Shown in pieces: positions 17,512-26,016 of a stretch of DNA of 64,000 nt (position 1 is the first letter of the stretch; every line of letters starts with the position of its first letter). The translations under genes were made by a program, and so were the position numbers. Source of the DNA: Paenarthrobacter sp. PH39-S1 (lineage in GTDB: Bacteria > Actinomycetota > Actinomycetes > Actinomycetales > Micrococcaceae); contig NZ_JASISR010000017.1 in the NCBI RefSeq assembly GCF_030063245.1, forward strand, positions 1 through 64,000, read 5' to 3'. The notes under the pieces were generated by a model. The model saw only the letters and a program-made list of their open reading frames with translations, had not been told where the DNA came from and made no database searches.

Positions 17512-20079
17512 TCAGTTGACGGTGGCAACTGCGCCGAGGTCAAAGGTCACATCAGGGGTCGCGTGGTAGTTCAGGTGGGTCTCCACAGCGATGGTGTTGA
17601 TCCCGTCGACCAGCAGGGAAAGGGGCACGTTGACGGTCACCGGGCTCATCGCGGCTTTAGCCGTGCGGAATCCCGTCGCCGCGTAGGTCCCGAAGGTGAT
17701 CGGTCCGGTAGGCATGCCGCTCCGGACCACTTCCGTGCCATTGACATAGACCACCACGCCATCGTCGGCTATCGTCTGCAGCGACAACTTCGATACCCTT
17801 GAGGCCGTCGCAACGTTGAACTGACCGATGAAATAGGCTGCCAGGGGACGGCTGCTGGCCGGACCGGACACGTCGATGTTCGTGCCCAGCCCCGTCGTGC
17901 CGAAGCCCAATGTCCCCGGCCCTACGTTCCACGATGACGCGTCAAAGCCCCGGTTCTTCCAGGCTGAGTCCGGGGCGGTCGAGGCAAAGCGCCAGCTCCA
18001 TGACGACTTTGTAGGCACGACGACGACGTCGACCGGACCCGTTGCCGCAGCCACCGTCACGGGAGCGGACATAACACCCGTGCCGCCCTGGTTATCCGTC
18101 ACGGTCAGGGTCACGGAGTAGGTGCCGGCCGCCGCGTAGGTGTGTGCCGCCGTCGCCCCGGTCCCCGTCGTTTGATCGCCGTAGTCCCAGGCGTAGGAGG
18201 CGACGGACCCGTCCGGGTCCGAGGACGCCGAACCATCTACTGACGCATCAAGGCCGGACACGCTGCTGCTGAACTTCGCCACCGGCGACTGGTTGGGTGC
18301 CGGCCCGCCCCCGCCCCCGGCAGTAGTGGCGGTCGCCGTCAGGTCAAAGCTGATGTTCGCCGTCGCGTGGTAGTTCAGGTGCGTCTCAGCGGCGACGGTA
18401 TTGGTCCCATTCACCAGCAGTGACACGGGGACCTCAAACACCACCGGATTTGCCGTGGCAACCGAAGTGTTGGTGGTCGAGGAGGCAAAGGTATTGAACG
18501 TCACGGGCCCGGCCGGCATATTGCTGCGGCCCACTTCCGTGCCGTTGACGAAGACGACGACGCCGTCATCGGCAACCGTCCTCAGTGACAGTTTGGTCAC
18601 CGCGGAAGCGGTGTCCACGGTGAATTTTTTGATGAAGTAGCCAGCCAAGGGCCGCGTGCTGGCGCCCCCGCTGACGTCGATGTTCGTGCCGAGCCCGGCG
18701 GTTCCAAACCCGAGGGCGCCGGCTCCCGATTTCCACGCCGACGCGTCATAACCGGGATTTTTCCAGGCCGCGTCAGGGGCCGTGGGAGCGAACCGCCAGC
18801 TCCACGCCGCCTTCGCCGGCACGACGACGGTATCCACACCGGGGGCGGGGGCGGGGGCGGCGGCGGTCACCGTCACGGAACCGGTCGTTGATGCCGTCGC
18901 GCCCTGATTGTCGGTCACTTTCAGGTTCGCCGCATAGGTACCGGCCGCAGCGTACGTGTGCGAGGGTGAGACGCCCGTGCCGGAGGATCCGTCCCCGAAG
19001 GTCCACGCGTATCCTGCCAGGCCGCCGGCACCCGTGGATCCGGAGGCGTCGAACGTCGCGGAAAGCGCGTTGGTGGTGGAGGTAAAGGACGCCAGGGGCG
19101 CCACTGCGGTCCCGAAGGGGACGCGTTGAATCTGAAGAACGTCCGCCGTGCTGACGACCGTCACCTTCAGCCATTCGGCCACCGTGGGTCCGCCCTGGAT
19201 GGTGATTCTGGACAGGTTGGGGACCGGGGTGGAAATGCCGTAGTAGGACAACCATGTTGAGGAGGCCAGGGGCTTGTCGCTGACGAAGGTGTGGGTATCT
19301 CCGTTGAACAAGAACACCGGCTTGCCATACGCCGAGGCCTCCGCGGCGATCGCCTTCACCAACGGGCCAAAAGCGGTGCGGTTCGGCGAACCGGTAAACA
19401 TGTCGGCCTGCGTAATCAGGGCCACGGCCCTGCTGTTATTGGTCTTCGCGGTGGAAAAGGCGCTGCGGATGAGCGAGATATCCGCGGTGTTCCGGGCGTC
19501 CACTTCCGCCTTCTGCTCAGGCGTGACCGCTGTGTTGCCCTTCCACCAGGCCAAATCGTTTTCCGATCCGACGATGTGGACCAGGCCAAACGTGATGCCT
19601 TCCTGATCCAGCAGCACGTTCTCCGGATAGCCCGACTGGGCAGTGACGGCCACCGGGTTCTGGCCAAGACTTTGGCCCGGTTGGGGGAAAAATACCCGGC
19701 GCACCGCCGCCAGACGGTTCAGCGGATTGGCCGCGCCCACGGAAGCGCTGGAGCAATCGGCCCACTCATTGTCGCCGGGTGTATAGAGGAGCGGATCCAC
19801 GAATTGGTCGAAGTCCGACTTGATGGTGGAATAGTACGAATCGGAGCAGTTGGGCGGGCCGCCGATATCGCCCAGATGGCTCACCAGCTGCACGTCGGGA
19901 TCGGCATTGATCTGGGCTATGCGCTGCGGAAACATGGACAGCTGCGTGGAGCCGTAGGGGATGTCGCCAATCACGGCAAAGCTGAACGGGGCAGCAGCCG
20001 AGCCTGCTGCTGCCAGCACCGGCGTGAGAGCCACGGAAAATATGGCGCCGGCAAGGATCGAAGCAAGCCTGCGTTTCAC
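17512..20079 (-). CDS. Secreted modular metallophosphoesterase with two PKD and two beta-sandwich repeats
   Basis: 855 residues. A signal peptide (MKRRLASILAGAIFSVALT, cleavage near AAAGSAAA, about 1-29) is followed by a calcineurin-type phosphoesterase domain (about 30-310) with AVIGDIPYG, HLGDIG, TPGDNEWADC and FNGDTHTFVSD metal motifs. Then come PKD1 (about 330-405, FGDGSSGTG), a beta-sandwich module with WSWRFAPTAPDAAWKNPGYD (about 420-585), PKD2 (about 600-675, YGDQTTGTG) and a second copy of the same module with WRFASTAPDSAWKNRGFD. The PKD+module pair is thus tandemly duplicated. It probably acts outside the cell on phosphoesters, with PKD/sandwich units binding a surface or polymer. 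The gene stands alone. Confidence 0.88.
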   Translation of the reverse strand: MKRRLASILAGAIFSVALTPVLAAAGSAAAPFSFAVIGDIPYGSTQLSMFPQRIAQINADPDVQLVSHLGDIGGPPNCSDSYYSTIKSDFDQFVDPLLYTPGDNEWADCSSASVGAANPLNRLAAVRRVFFPQPGQSLGQNPVAVTAQSGYPENVLLDQEGITFGLVHIVGSENDLAWWKGNTAVTPEQKAEVDARNTADISLIRSAFSTAKTNNSRAVALITQADMFTGSPNRTAFGPLVKAIAAEASAYGKPVFLFNGDTHTFVSDKPLASSTWLSYYGISTPVPNLSRITIQGGPTVAEWLKVTVVSTADVLQIQRVPFGTAVAPLASFTSTTNALSATFDASGSTGAGGLAGYAWTFGDGSSGTGVSPSHTYAAAGTYAANLKVTDNQGATASTTGSVTVTAAAPAPAPGVDTVVVPAKAAWSWRFAPTAPDAAWKNPGYDASAWKSGAGALGFGTAGLGTNIDVSGGASTRPLAGYFIKKFTVDTASAVTKLSLRTVADDGVVVFVNGTEVGRSNMPAGPVTFNTFASSTTNTSVATANPVVFEVPVSLLVNGTNTVAAETHLNYHATANISFDLTATATTAGGGGGPAPNQSPVAKFSSSVSGLDASVDGSASSDPDGSVASYAWDYGDQTTGTGATAAHTYAAAGTYSVTLTVTDNQGGTGVMSAPVTVAAATGPVDVVVVPTKSSWSWRFASTAPDSAWKNRGFDASSWNVGPGTLGFGTTGLGTNIDVSGPASSRPLAAYFIGQFNVATASRVSKLSLQTIADDGVVVYVNGTEVVRSGMPTGPITFGTYAATGFRTAKAAMSPVTVNVPLSLLVDGINTIAVETHLNYHATPDVTFDLGAVATVN

Positions 20080-20200
20080 GCTGTCTCCTACTGCTGGTGG
20101 GCTAACCTGGGAGACCTGCTTGCCGCGGACTGATTCTCAGCCGGCCGTGCCACAACCCTCCACCCAAGGTTCTTGCCGACAGCACACCGGTAGTCGAACT

Positions 20201-20698
20201 CTACAATCCACCCGGGGGCCTGTCGAGACGGGGGTCTGACTGACGGCGCGGTGACTGACAATTCGACTCCGCCCCGATCCTGCCTCTTCGATGATGTGTT
20301 GTCATGGCTGTACTGGATACCGGAGCGATGATGAAGGAGCCGCCCTTCCGCTTCACGCTCCAGAGACAGACTGAGCCATTTTCGCTCCGCGCGGCAACTG
20401 TGTGCTTGATCTGAAGAACGTCCACGTCTTCCGGGTATTCGCAGCCCGTTCGCAGGGTGAACTCGGCGGCGAACCTCAGGTTGACGAGCGTCGAGAGTCT
20501 TTTGAGCGCTCTAAGGGACAGGAATGTCCCCGCACACACCAGAATCCACGGGCCGAGCACCACCACCGGGTACCACTCGTGCAGCCACGGCTTGACCAGA
20601 AAGGCAGCGGCGAAGAATAACAGCGAGGCCGCCACTGAGACAACTTTCAGTCGCACCTCCCTGTGCCAGAGCTTTCGGATCTCAGGAAAGTTCAGCAT
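20201..20698 (-). CDS. Small membrane protein of unknown function
   Basis: About 165 residues from the ATG at 20698 (MLNFPEIRKLW), or 176 from 20731. Two adjacent hydrophobic helices, VVSVAASLLFFAAAFLVKP and WYPVVVLGPWILVCAGTFL, are followed by a soluble part with VLQIKHTVAARSENGSV. The last ~40 residues are Arg/Pro-rich and look non-native, so the 3' end may be frameshifted. No family recognised. It lies upstream of the phosphoesterase gene on the same strand but the ~120-base gap argues against an operon. Confidence 0.5.
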   Translation of the reverse strand: MLNFPEIRKLWHREVRLKVVSVAASLLFFAAAFLVKPWLHEWYPVVVLGPWILVCAGTFLSLRALKRLSTLVNLRFAAEFTLRTGCEYPEDVDVLQIKHTVAARSENGSVCLWSVKRKGGSFIIAPVSSTAMTTHHRRGRIGAESNCQSPRRQSDPRLDRPPGGL

Positions 20699-20949
20699 GA
20701 TCGGAGCGGGGGTCGTCCATGCCGCCTCCAATCTCAGCGCCGCACATCCCGGCGGTTGTCGCTTGGTTCACAATGTCGCAGCAAGTGCGGGAAGCGTCAA
20801 TGCGTAGAGGGAAGTGGCTTTCCTGGGTCAGCACGGTGGTTCAGTAGTCGCAAACGATCCCGGAGCGGTGGACCTCGTGGGCGGAGCAGACACCGCATTC
20901 GGCGAAAACCTCCAGCATGGGATTCCAGCGCCGCCGTATGGATCCAAGG

Positions 20950-22380
20950 TTATCGGTGACGCCGGTGCAGGACTGCCCGGTCCAGCCGCCGCCGCCGCAG
21001 AAACACCAGAGCCTGCATGGACCGGCGGATGAGCGGAGCGGCCAGCCGATTCCGGGCATCGGCGATGGCCGCGTTCCACACCCCGTCGGAGTAGGTCGGA
21101 TAGGCGTGCGTGATCCCGGCGATATCGGAGGTCGTGAGGTTCTTTTGCACCGCCACGGTCAGTTCGGCCAGGGATTCCCCGGCCCGCGGGCTGACGATGG
21201 TTCCGCCCAAAATCCTGCCCCGCCGGTCCACGATCAACCGGGTGAACCCGGCGGTGGAACCCTCGGTCACGGCCCGGTCAATATGGGCATGTCTGACGGT
21301 CCGGGCCTGGGTGCGGCCGTTACTCCCGGTTTCGGTCAGTCCGACGGCGGCCAGCTCCGGAGAGGTGTACGTGACCCTCGGGATCGTGGTGCTGATGCGT
21401 CGGCTGAGGCCGAGAACGGCGTTGGAGGCTGCGACGCTGGCATGCACGCCGGCCAAGTGGGTGAACCGAGGGTTCGCCGTCACGTCGCCGGCGGCACGGA
21501 TCAGCGGGTTGGAGGTCCTCATCCGCGGATCCGTGACGACGCGCCCGTACCCGTCCAGGGCGACGCCGATCCGGTCAAGCCCCAGGCCGGCGGTACGCGG
21601 TGTCCGACCGGTGGCCAGCAGGACCGTGTCCGCCTCAACGAACGTTCCATCCCCCAGGTGGATGCGCGAGGCGCCTTGCGCATCGGTGGCCCGCTGAACT
21701 CTGACGTCATCGAGAATGCGGACGCCGTCGGTTTCAAGGCTTTCCCGCACGACGGCGGCAGCCTCCGGATCTTCCTTGGCCAGGACCCGGGAACGGACGA
21801 TCATGGTCACCTCCGAGCCGAGGCGGGCAAAAGCCTGTCCCAGTTCACAGCCGACCGGACCGCCGCCGACGATGGCCAGCCGGGCCGGGAGATCGGCCAG
21901 GTTCCAGATCGTTTCCGACGTCACTGTCGCGGACACGTTCAGGCCCGGAATCCTAGGGCTGAGCGGTTCAGCGCCGGTGGCGATGAGGGCCTGCCGGAAC
22001 CGGATGGTCCTGCCATCGACGTCGACCACGCCCGGCGCGACGAATCTGGCGACACCCTTGATGACCTCCACCCCTGCTGCTTCCAGCGCTGCGGGGGAAT
22101 CGGCTGGTTCGATTGTGTGGATCGTCCGGAAAATCCTTTCCCGAACGGCGGCAAAGTCAGGCGCACGCCCCGTCAAAGTGCGCTCGGTCGTTGCGCGTTC
22201 GGCCGCCGAAAGGATGGTTTTGGAAGGGACACACCCGGTCCACAAACAGTCCCCTCCGGTGTGCTCACGCTCCACCAGGACCGTCCGGGCTCCGAAGCCC
22301 GAGGCCGTCTTGGCTCCAATGATGCCCGCCGTGCCACCCCCGATGACCAGAAAATCGACAATCCCGGCACAGTTCGTCAC
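20950..22380 (-). CDS. FAD-dependent pyridine nucleotide-disulfide oxidoreductase, mercuric-reductase-like
   Basis: 476 residues from the GTG at 22380, five to ten residues before the FAD motif FLVIGGGTAGIIGAKTA. The redox-active disulfide is GGDCLWTGCVPSK, the class I signature. The NAD(P) loop is LAIVGGGPVGCELGQAFARL, a second FAD motif is RAAGDVT, and the C-terminal dimer interface includes RVTYTSPELAAVGLTE. The vicinal cysteines of true MerA are absent at the C-terminus (it ends in an Arg-rich tail), so it is MerA/dihydrolipoyl-dehydrogenase-like and not a proven mercuric reductase. A divergent methyltransferase gene starts about 100 bases upstream. Confidence 0.85.
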   Translation of the reverse strand: MTNCAGIVDFLVIGGGTAGIIGAKTASGFGARTVLVEREHTGGDCLWTGCVPSKTILSAAERATTERTLTGRAPDFAAVRERIFRTIHTIEPADSPAALEAAGVEVIKGVARFVAPGVVDVDGRTIRFRQALIATGAEPLSPRIPGLNVSATVTSETIWNLADLPARLAIVGGGPVGCELGQAFARLGSEVTMIVRSRVLAKEDPEAAAVVRESLETDGVRILDDVRVQRATDAQGASRIHLGDGTFVEADTVLLATGRTPRTAGLGLDRIGVALDGYGRVVTDPRMRTSNPLIRAAGDVTANPRFTHLAGVHASVAASNAVLGLSRRISTTIPRVTYTSPELAAVGLTETGSNGRTQARTVRHAHIDRAVTEGSTAGFTRLIVDRRGRILGGTIVSPRAGESLAELTVAVQKNLTTSDIAGITHAYPTYSDGVWNAAIADARNRLAAPLIRRSMQALVFLRRRRLDRAVLHRRHR

Positions 22381-22480
22381 CAGGCACCCCTTCGTGTTGA
22401 TGTATGTTTCCCCTACGGCTACCGTACCGCCCGAAAATGACCCCGCCACCATGGCAGGGCGCGCCCGATAGGAGAACTCC

Positions 22481-23134
22481 ATCCGCGACAAATACGCCGT
22501 CATCGCCCCGTTCTACGACATCCTTTCAGCCGAGTACCCGGTCTACCGTGCAGGCCGGCTGCGTGGCATCGACGCCTTGGACCCTTCACCGGCGCAGCAG
22601 ATCCTGGACGTCGGTTGCGGCACAGGGTTGAACTTCAGCCTCCTCCAGCGGCGGATCGGCCCCACCGGAATCATCGTCGGCATCGACCGAAGCCCACAAA
22701 TGCTGCACCGGGCCCGCCGGCGTGCCGCAGCCCATGGCTGGGACAACGTCATCCTCATCCAGGCAGACATGACCACCCTCGACCCGTCCATAATCGGCGC
22801 CCACATCCGCGACAGCGGCGGTTCCACTGCCTCCGAGGCAGCTTTGGCGACTTACTCGCTGTCCCTGATGCCTCATTGGGGGACAGCATGGAAAAACATG
22901 ACGACGCTGCTGCGCGGGGATGCCCGGATCTGCGTCGTGGACATGCAGGACCCCATCGGCCGGGCAAGGTGGCTGGCCCCGCTGGCACGGCTTGCCTGCG
23001 CTCTGGGAGGGGCGGACATCACCGCCCATCCCTGGCGGGCAGTGGAGGAAACGTGTACCGACGTCACCAGCGCATCAACACGGGGAGGCCACCTGCAGAT
23101 CCGCGCCGGTCGGCTAAGCCGCCCCACGACGTAG
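22481..23134 (+). CDS. Class I SAM-dependent methyltransferase lacking a normal start codon
   Basis: The frame reads IRDKYAVIAPFYDILSAEYP, then VGCGTGLNFSLLQRRIG (SAM motif I), GIDRSPQML (motif II) and YSLSLMPHWGTAWKN (motif IV), so a UbiE/COQ5-type methyltransferase of about 217 residues is clear. Family N-termini begin at the position of the ATC codon at 22481, which follows a perfect GGAG (22471-22474). There is no ATG/GTG/TTG between the in-frame TAG at 22469 and the TTG at 22577; using that TTG would cut off the conserved N-terminal helices. Either ATC is used as a rare start or a start-codon mutation has inactivated the gene. Substrate unknown. Confidence 0.75.
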   Translation: MRDKYAVIAPFYDILSAEYPVYRAGRLRGIDALDPSPAQQILDVGCGTGLNFSLLQRRIGPTGIIVGIDRSPQMLHRARRRAAAHGWDNVILIQADMTTLDPSIIGAHIRDSGGSTASEAALATYSLSLMPHWGTAWKNMTTLLRGDARICVVDMQDPIGRARWLAPLARLACALGGADITAHPWRAVEETCTDVTSASTRGGHLQIRAGRLSRPTT

Positions 23135-23212
23135 CCGTCTCCCCCGCAAAGGTCGGCGCTGAACGGGGTAAGGCGCGGTGGTGTCGTGGCCCGATCATCG
23201 ATTCCATGTTCG

Positions 23213-23550
23213 CTATATTCTTGGCGGACCCGGCAGCACGGAGCTGGCGACAAAAATGGCAATGGATGCCGCTCCACCGCACTCTTGACGCCCATAAACA
23301 CGGGCCAGCTGAAAAGCTTCGGGTACGCCGTCCACTGCTTCGCCAATATCAGCGGGACGCAGGCGATACCTGTGGCCACATGCGTGCCCTGACTCAGCCG
23401 GTACAGCCAGCTGGGACGGGTCAACACCGGCTGTCACGGTAATGGCTCCTGCAGAAATGCGAATACAGCCCGGTGACGAAACACGTCACAGGCCAGACCC
23501 AGCAACCGCCCACCAGACCGGCGGCGCGTTGCGAGGTCAAAATCCTTCCG
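23213..23550 (-). pseudogene. Relic of the membrane part of a molybdopterin-dependent oxidoreductase
   Basis: Reading the minus strand, three frames join into one family match: VTCFVTGLYSHF, then AFLQEPLP stop QPVLTRPSWLYRLSQG, then THVATGIACVPLILAKQWTA, YPKLFSWPVFMGVKSAVER, and in another frame SIAIFVASSVL. This order is that of the N-terminal cytochrome-b-like helices of membrane-bound sulfite-oxidase-type molybdopterin enzymes. It carries a one-base deletion near 23450, a Trp-to-stop change next to it and a further frameshift near 23265. The catalytic molybdenum domain is absent. Non-functional. Confidence 0.7.
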
Positions 23551-23656
23551 GCGCACGAATGGATTACAACCGCCACACCGACGGATTACAGGAGTTGGAG
23601 GGCCCCCGCACCGGCCCTCTCGGCCGGCTCTTCGATGCCCAAGGGGCGGCTTATGG

Positions 23657-23710
23657 ACCGGGAAATTCAACTGCACCGGGAAATTCAACTGCACCGGGAG
23701 ATTCATCGAG
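23657..23710. repeat. 18-bp tandem repeat (two exact copies plus a diverged third)
   Basis: ACCGGGAAATTCAACTGC is repeated exactly at 23657-23674 and 23675-23692, followed by a diverged copy at 23693-23710. It lies between the oxidoreductase relic and the ferritin-like gene, outside any coding region I can support. Confidence 0.9.
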
Positions 23711-23750
23711 CCGTCCGAAGCGGCAGGACGTGAAAACGGTTCCGATGGTT

Positions 23751-23777
23751 TTCCCGGGGCGGCCGTCGCCCCGGGAA
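23751..23777 (-). terminator. Strong hairpin, terminator of the ferritin-like gene
   Basis: TTCCCGGGGCG (23751-23761) pairs perfectly with CGCCCCGGGAA (23767-23777) around a 5-base loop, giving an 11-bp stem 35 bases beyond the stop of the ferritin-like gene. There is no long T tract on the minus strand, as is common in high-GC actinobacteria. Confidence 0.7.
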
Positions 23778-23812
23778 TACCACCGTCTCAATGGGCCTGC
23801 TGGTGTCTGGGC

Positions 23813-24775
23813 CTAGTCACCGTCCCCGTCGTTGTCACCGCTCGTGTTGATCACGCCGTTCACCCCGGCCGGGAAGAACCCGCCCGAGCGGACCGCTTCA
23901 GAGTTCAGGTACGCGATGTTCAGTACCTGGGCCGCGCTGCGGCTGAATGCAAGACCGTTCGCGTCCGCCGGTACAATATTTGCCGCGGTGCTGGTCCCGA
24001 TGCCCTGGTCGAGGTCTGTGGGGCCGTCCAGGCTGTCCCGGGCGTCGGAAATCTTTTGCACGGTGGGATAGATGATGGACGGTGCACCAACGCCGAGTGT
24101 GTACAGCGTGGTCCTGATGAGGCCGGCATGATAAGCCTCCACCGCCAGGATGCCGGCGGCGGCTTCCAGATAGGTCTTATTGCTGATCAGCGGGGCCGCC
24201 CCTTTATAAGCGGTCACCCCCACATCCTCGAAGATGAACGCAGCGAACAGGAAGTTCAATTCGTTCGCATACGCGTCGAAGGTCTGGTAATTCCCGATGA
24301 TGCCCGCCGCCCTGGCGGCCGCCGTGAAGCTGGCATCCAGGCTGATCCGTGGCCTGGACACTGCCGCTCCACCCAAGGCACTGCGCAGGAAGGTCACATG
24401 TGCCTTTTCGTCGGCGGCAATCTCCTGCGCGAATCTTTTAATGAAGGGCGTGACAAATGGGACCGCCCGGCCTCCATCGACCGGGCCCCGGGTGCCGGTT
24501 CCGGTCGTCATGTTGTCGGGCAGTCCGACCCCGGTGACGGCCCGGAGATAAAACTCGGCCTCAAGGTATTCAAGATTCAGCGCGAAATTCAGGATCGCGG
24601 AATCGCTGGGCGCCTGCGCATCGGCCGTGGCTGCGCCGGCCGCAGCGCTGGAGGCCATGATGGCAGCCCCCGCACCGAAACCGGCAATCCCGGCGGCTCT
24701 GAAAAAGCGGCGCCGGTCCACGGAATTTTCCGCGCTCCGGCCGATGGCGTCGATGATGAAACGTTGGTCGAACAT
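23813..24775 (-). CDS. Tat-exported ferritin-like domain protein
   Basis: 320 residues starting MFDQRF at 24775, with AGGAGA upstream; the open frame extends further but without start signals. A twin-arginine-type signal is seen at about residues 20-50 (VDRRRFFRAAG followed by a hydrophobic stretch). The four-helix ferritin-like fold is indicated by NLEYLEAEFYLRAV, AADEKAHVTFLRSA (E-x2-H), and AVEAYHAGLIRTTL. Such secreted ferritin-like proteins occur widely in actinobacteria and are of unknown function, possibly metal or peroxide handling. The C-terminus is Asp/Gly-rich (SGDNDGDGD). A strong hairpin follows. Confidence 0.85.
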   Translation of the reverse strand: MFDQRFIIDAIGRSAENSVDRRRFFRAAGIAGFGAGAAIMASSAAAGAATADAQAPSDSAILNFALNLEYLEAEFYLRAVTGVGLPDNMTTGTGTRGPVDGGRAVPFVTPFIKRFAQEIAADEKAHVTFLRSALGGAAVSRPRISLDASFTAAARAAGIIGNYQTFDAYANELNFLFAAFIFEDVGVTAYKGAAPLISNKTYLEAAAGILAVEAYHAGLIRTTLYTLGVGAPSIIYPTVQKISDARDSLDGPTDLDQGIGTSTAANIVPADANGLAFSRSAAQVLNIAYLNSEAVRSGGFFPAGVNGVINTSGDNDGDGD

Positions 24776-25050
24776 CTTAGGTTCTCCTGCCATTTTCGGT
24801 AAATGGCGGGGGCAGGATTCCCCAGCACGCATCCTCCATATGCGACTGCCCTCGTCGCCGCAGCCCTCATGACCGTGACAGAAGTCACCATACCTGACCC
24901 TGCCAGCCGTGGGAAGCTTCCGCGTTGACTCAGCAAAGATGCCCGCGCGCGTACGTAAGGGGAATCCTTTGACAATGTCCGCGCAACAGGTCCGACCACC
25001 GCCCGTTTGAGCCGTCTCCCTGTCCGAGGAAAGGCCGGATGGCCGCGCGG

Positions 25051-26016
25051 CTATCGGAGCATGTCGGTCATGATCGGCGCGTTGCTGTCGTTGCCCGTCA
25101 GTGGTGCCAGGCCCCACGAGCTTTCTATCGTATGCAGCAGGGAATAGTGACTGTAGGCCACATCGGAGGTGTACACCTTTTTGGCGGCAGGCCCCGCGAA
25201 AATCGTCGACACCTTATTATTGGCCCCGCTGCCCTCGTCCCAGGTGATCACCAGGAGCGAATTCTGCGTCGTAAAGGCCGGTGAGGCCAGGATCTGTGGC
25301 ACCTGCTGCGACAGCCAGGTGTCCCCGGTCTGCACCGAACAGTCATGCATGTCATTGCACATATCCGGGCTGATGAACGCATAGTCAGGCAAAGTTGAGG
25401 CGCCCTTAAGGTCGGCCCCGAGCTGCGAGAACGGCACGTCGTGCGCGGCGCAGGTGGCCTTGTTGTCTGTGACGCTGGGATAGTACATAAACGGGTTGTG
25501 TTTCACCGCGTAAGACCCCGAGTTGTTCGGGGTGCAGGGAGCGGGCATGCCCTCCGCATACATCTTCCAGATCCGGCCGGATTGCTGAATTTCACCGGTG
25601 AGGGCGGGCACCCTTGCTGTGCAGTCGCCGCCCGGCGGGTTGCAGTCGTTCGTAATACCGGCGTTTGTACCGCTGGTCAGGGCGAGGTAGTTGGGCAGGC
25701 TCGGGTGAGTCACCGCCTGGTAGTTGGTGGCCAGCGAATAATCGGCGGCGAGCTTGTTGATAAACGGGGCCGCCGCATTGCCGATGATGTTGGAGGAAGG
25801 CTTGTTCTCCTCAACAATGATCACCACATGTTTTAGCCCGCGGGATGCCGTCCCGGTGGTGGGCGTGCCGGTCCCTTGCTGGTTCTGCGCGGCGTCCTGG
25901 GACGACAAGGGCGACGGCGGCCCGGCAGTCGGGCTTTCAGCTACACAGCCCGTGGCCAGCACGAGCGTGAGGACGCTGAGAAATAACACACCATTGCGTC
26001 CATTTTTTAGCCTCAT
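25051..26016 (-). CDS. Lipoprotein phosphoesterase (acid phosphatase-type, alkaline-phosphatase superfamily)
   Basis: 321 residues from the ATG at 26016. The start MRLKNGRNGVLFLSVLTLV ends in a lipobox (LATGC, Cys about 23), followed by a Ser/Pro/Gly-rich linker. The catalytic domain resembles the AcpA/phosphatidylinositol-3-phosphatase group: KHVVIIVEENKPSSNIIG, THPSLPNYLALTSG (nucleophile Thr/Ser region), ITWDEGSG and a final HYSLLHTIESSWGL. Together with the modular phosphoesterase at 17.5 kb it points to extracellular phosphate scavenging, though no Pho-box was identified. Confidence 0.85.
   Translation of the reverse strand: MRLKNGRNGVLFLSVLTLVLATGCVAESPTAGPPSPLSSQDAAQNQQGTGTPTTGTASRGLKHVVIIVEENKPSSNIIGNAAAPFINKLAADYSLATNYQAVTHPSLPNYLALTSGTNAGITNDCNPPGGDCTARVPALTGEIQQSGRIWKMYAEGMPAPCTPNNSGSYAVKHNPFMYYPSVTDNKATCAAHDVPFSQLGADLKGASTLPDYAFISPDMCNDMHDCSVQTGDTWLSQQVPQILASPAFTTQNSLLVITWDEGSGANNKVSTIFAGPAAKKVYTSDVAYSHYSLLHTIESSWGLAPLTGNDSNAPIMTDMLR

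Noticed and set aside
20917-22440. 507-codon plus-strand frame opposite the MerA-like gene
   Set aside because: Mirror of a flavoprotein with all its motifs on the minus strand; composition (Gly/Asp/Arg/His) is that of an antisense frame.
23442-23816. 124-codon plus-strand frame over the tandem repeat and hairpin
   Set aside because: It spans a decayed gene on the other strand, a tandem repeat and a terminator hairpin; no domain.
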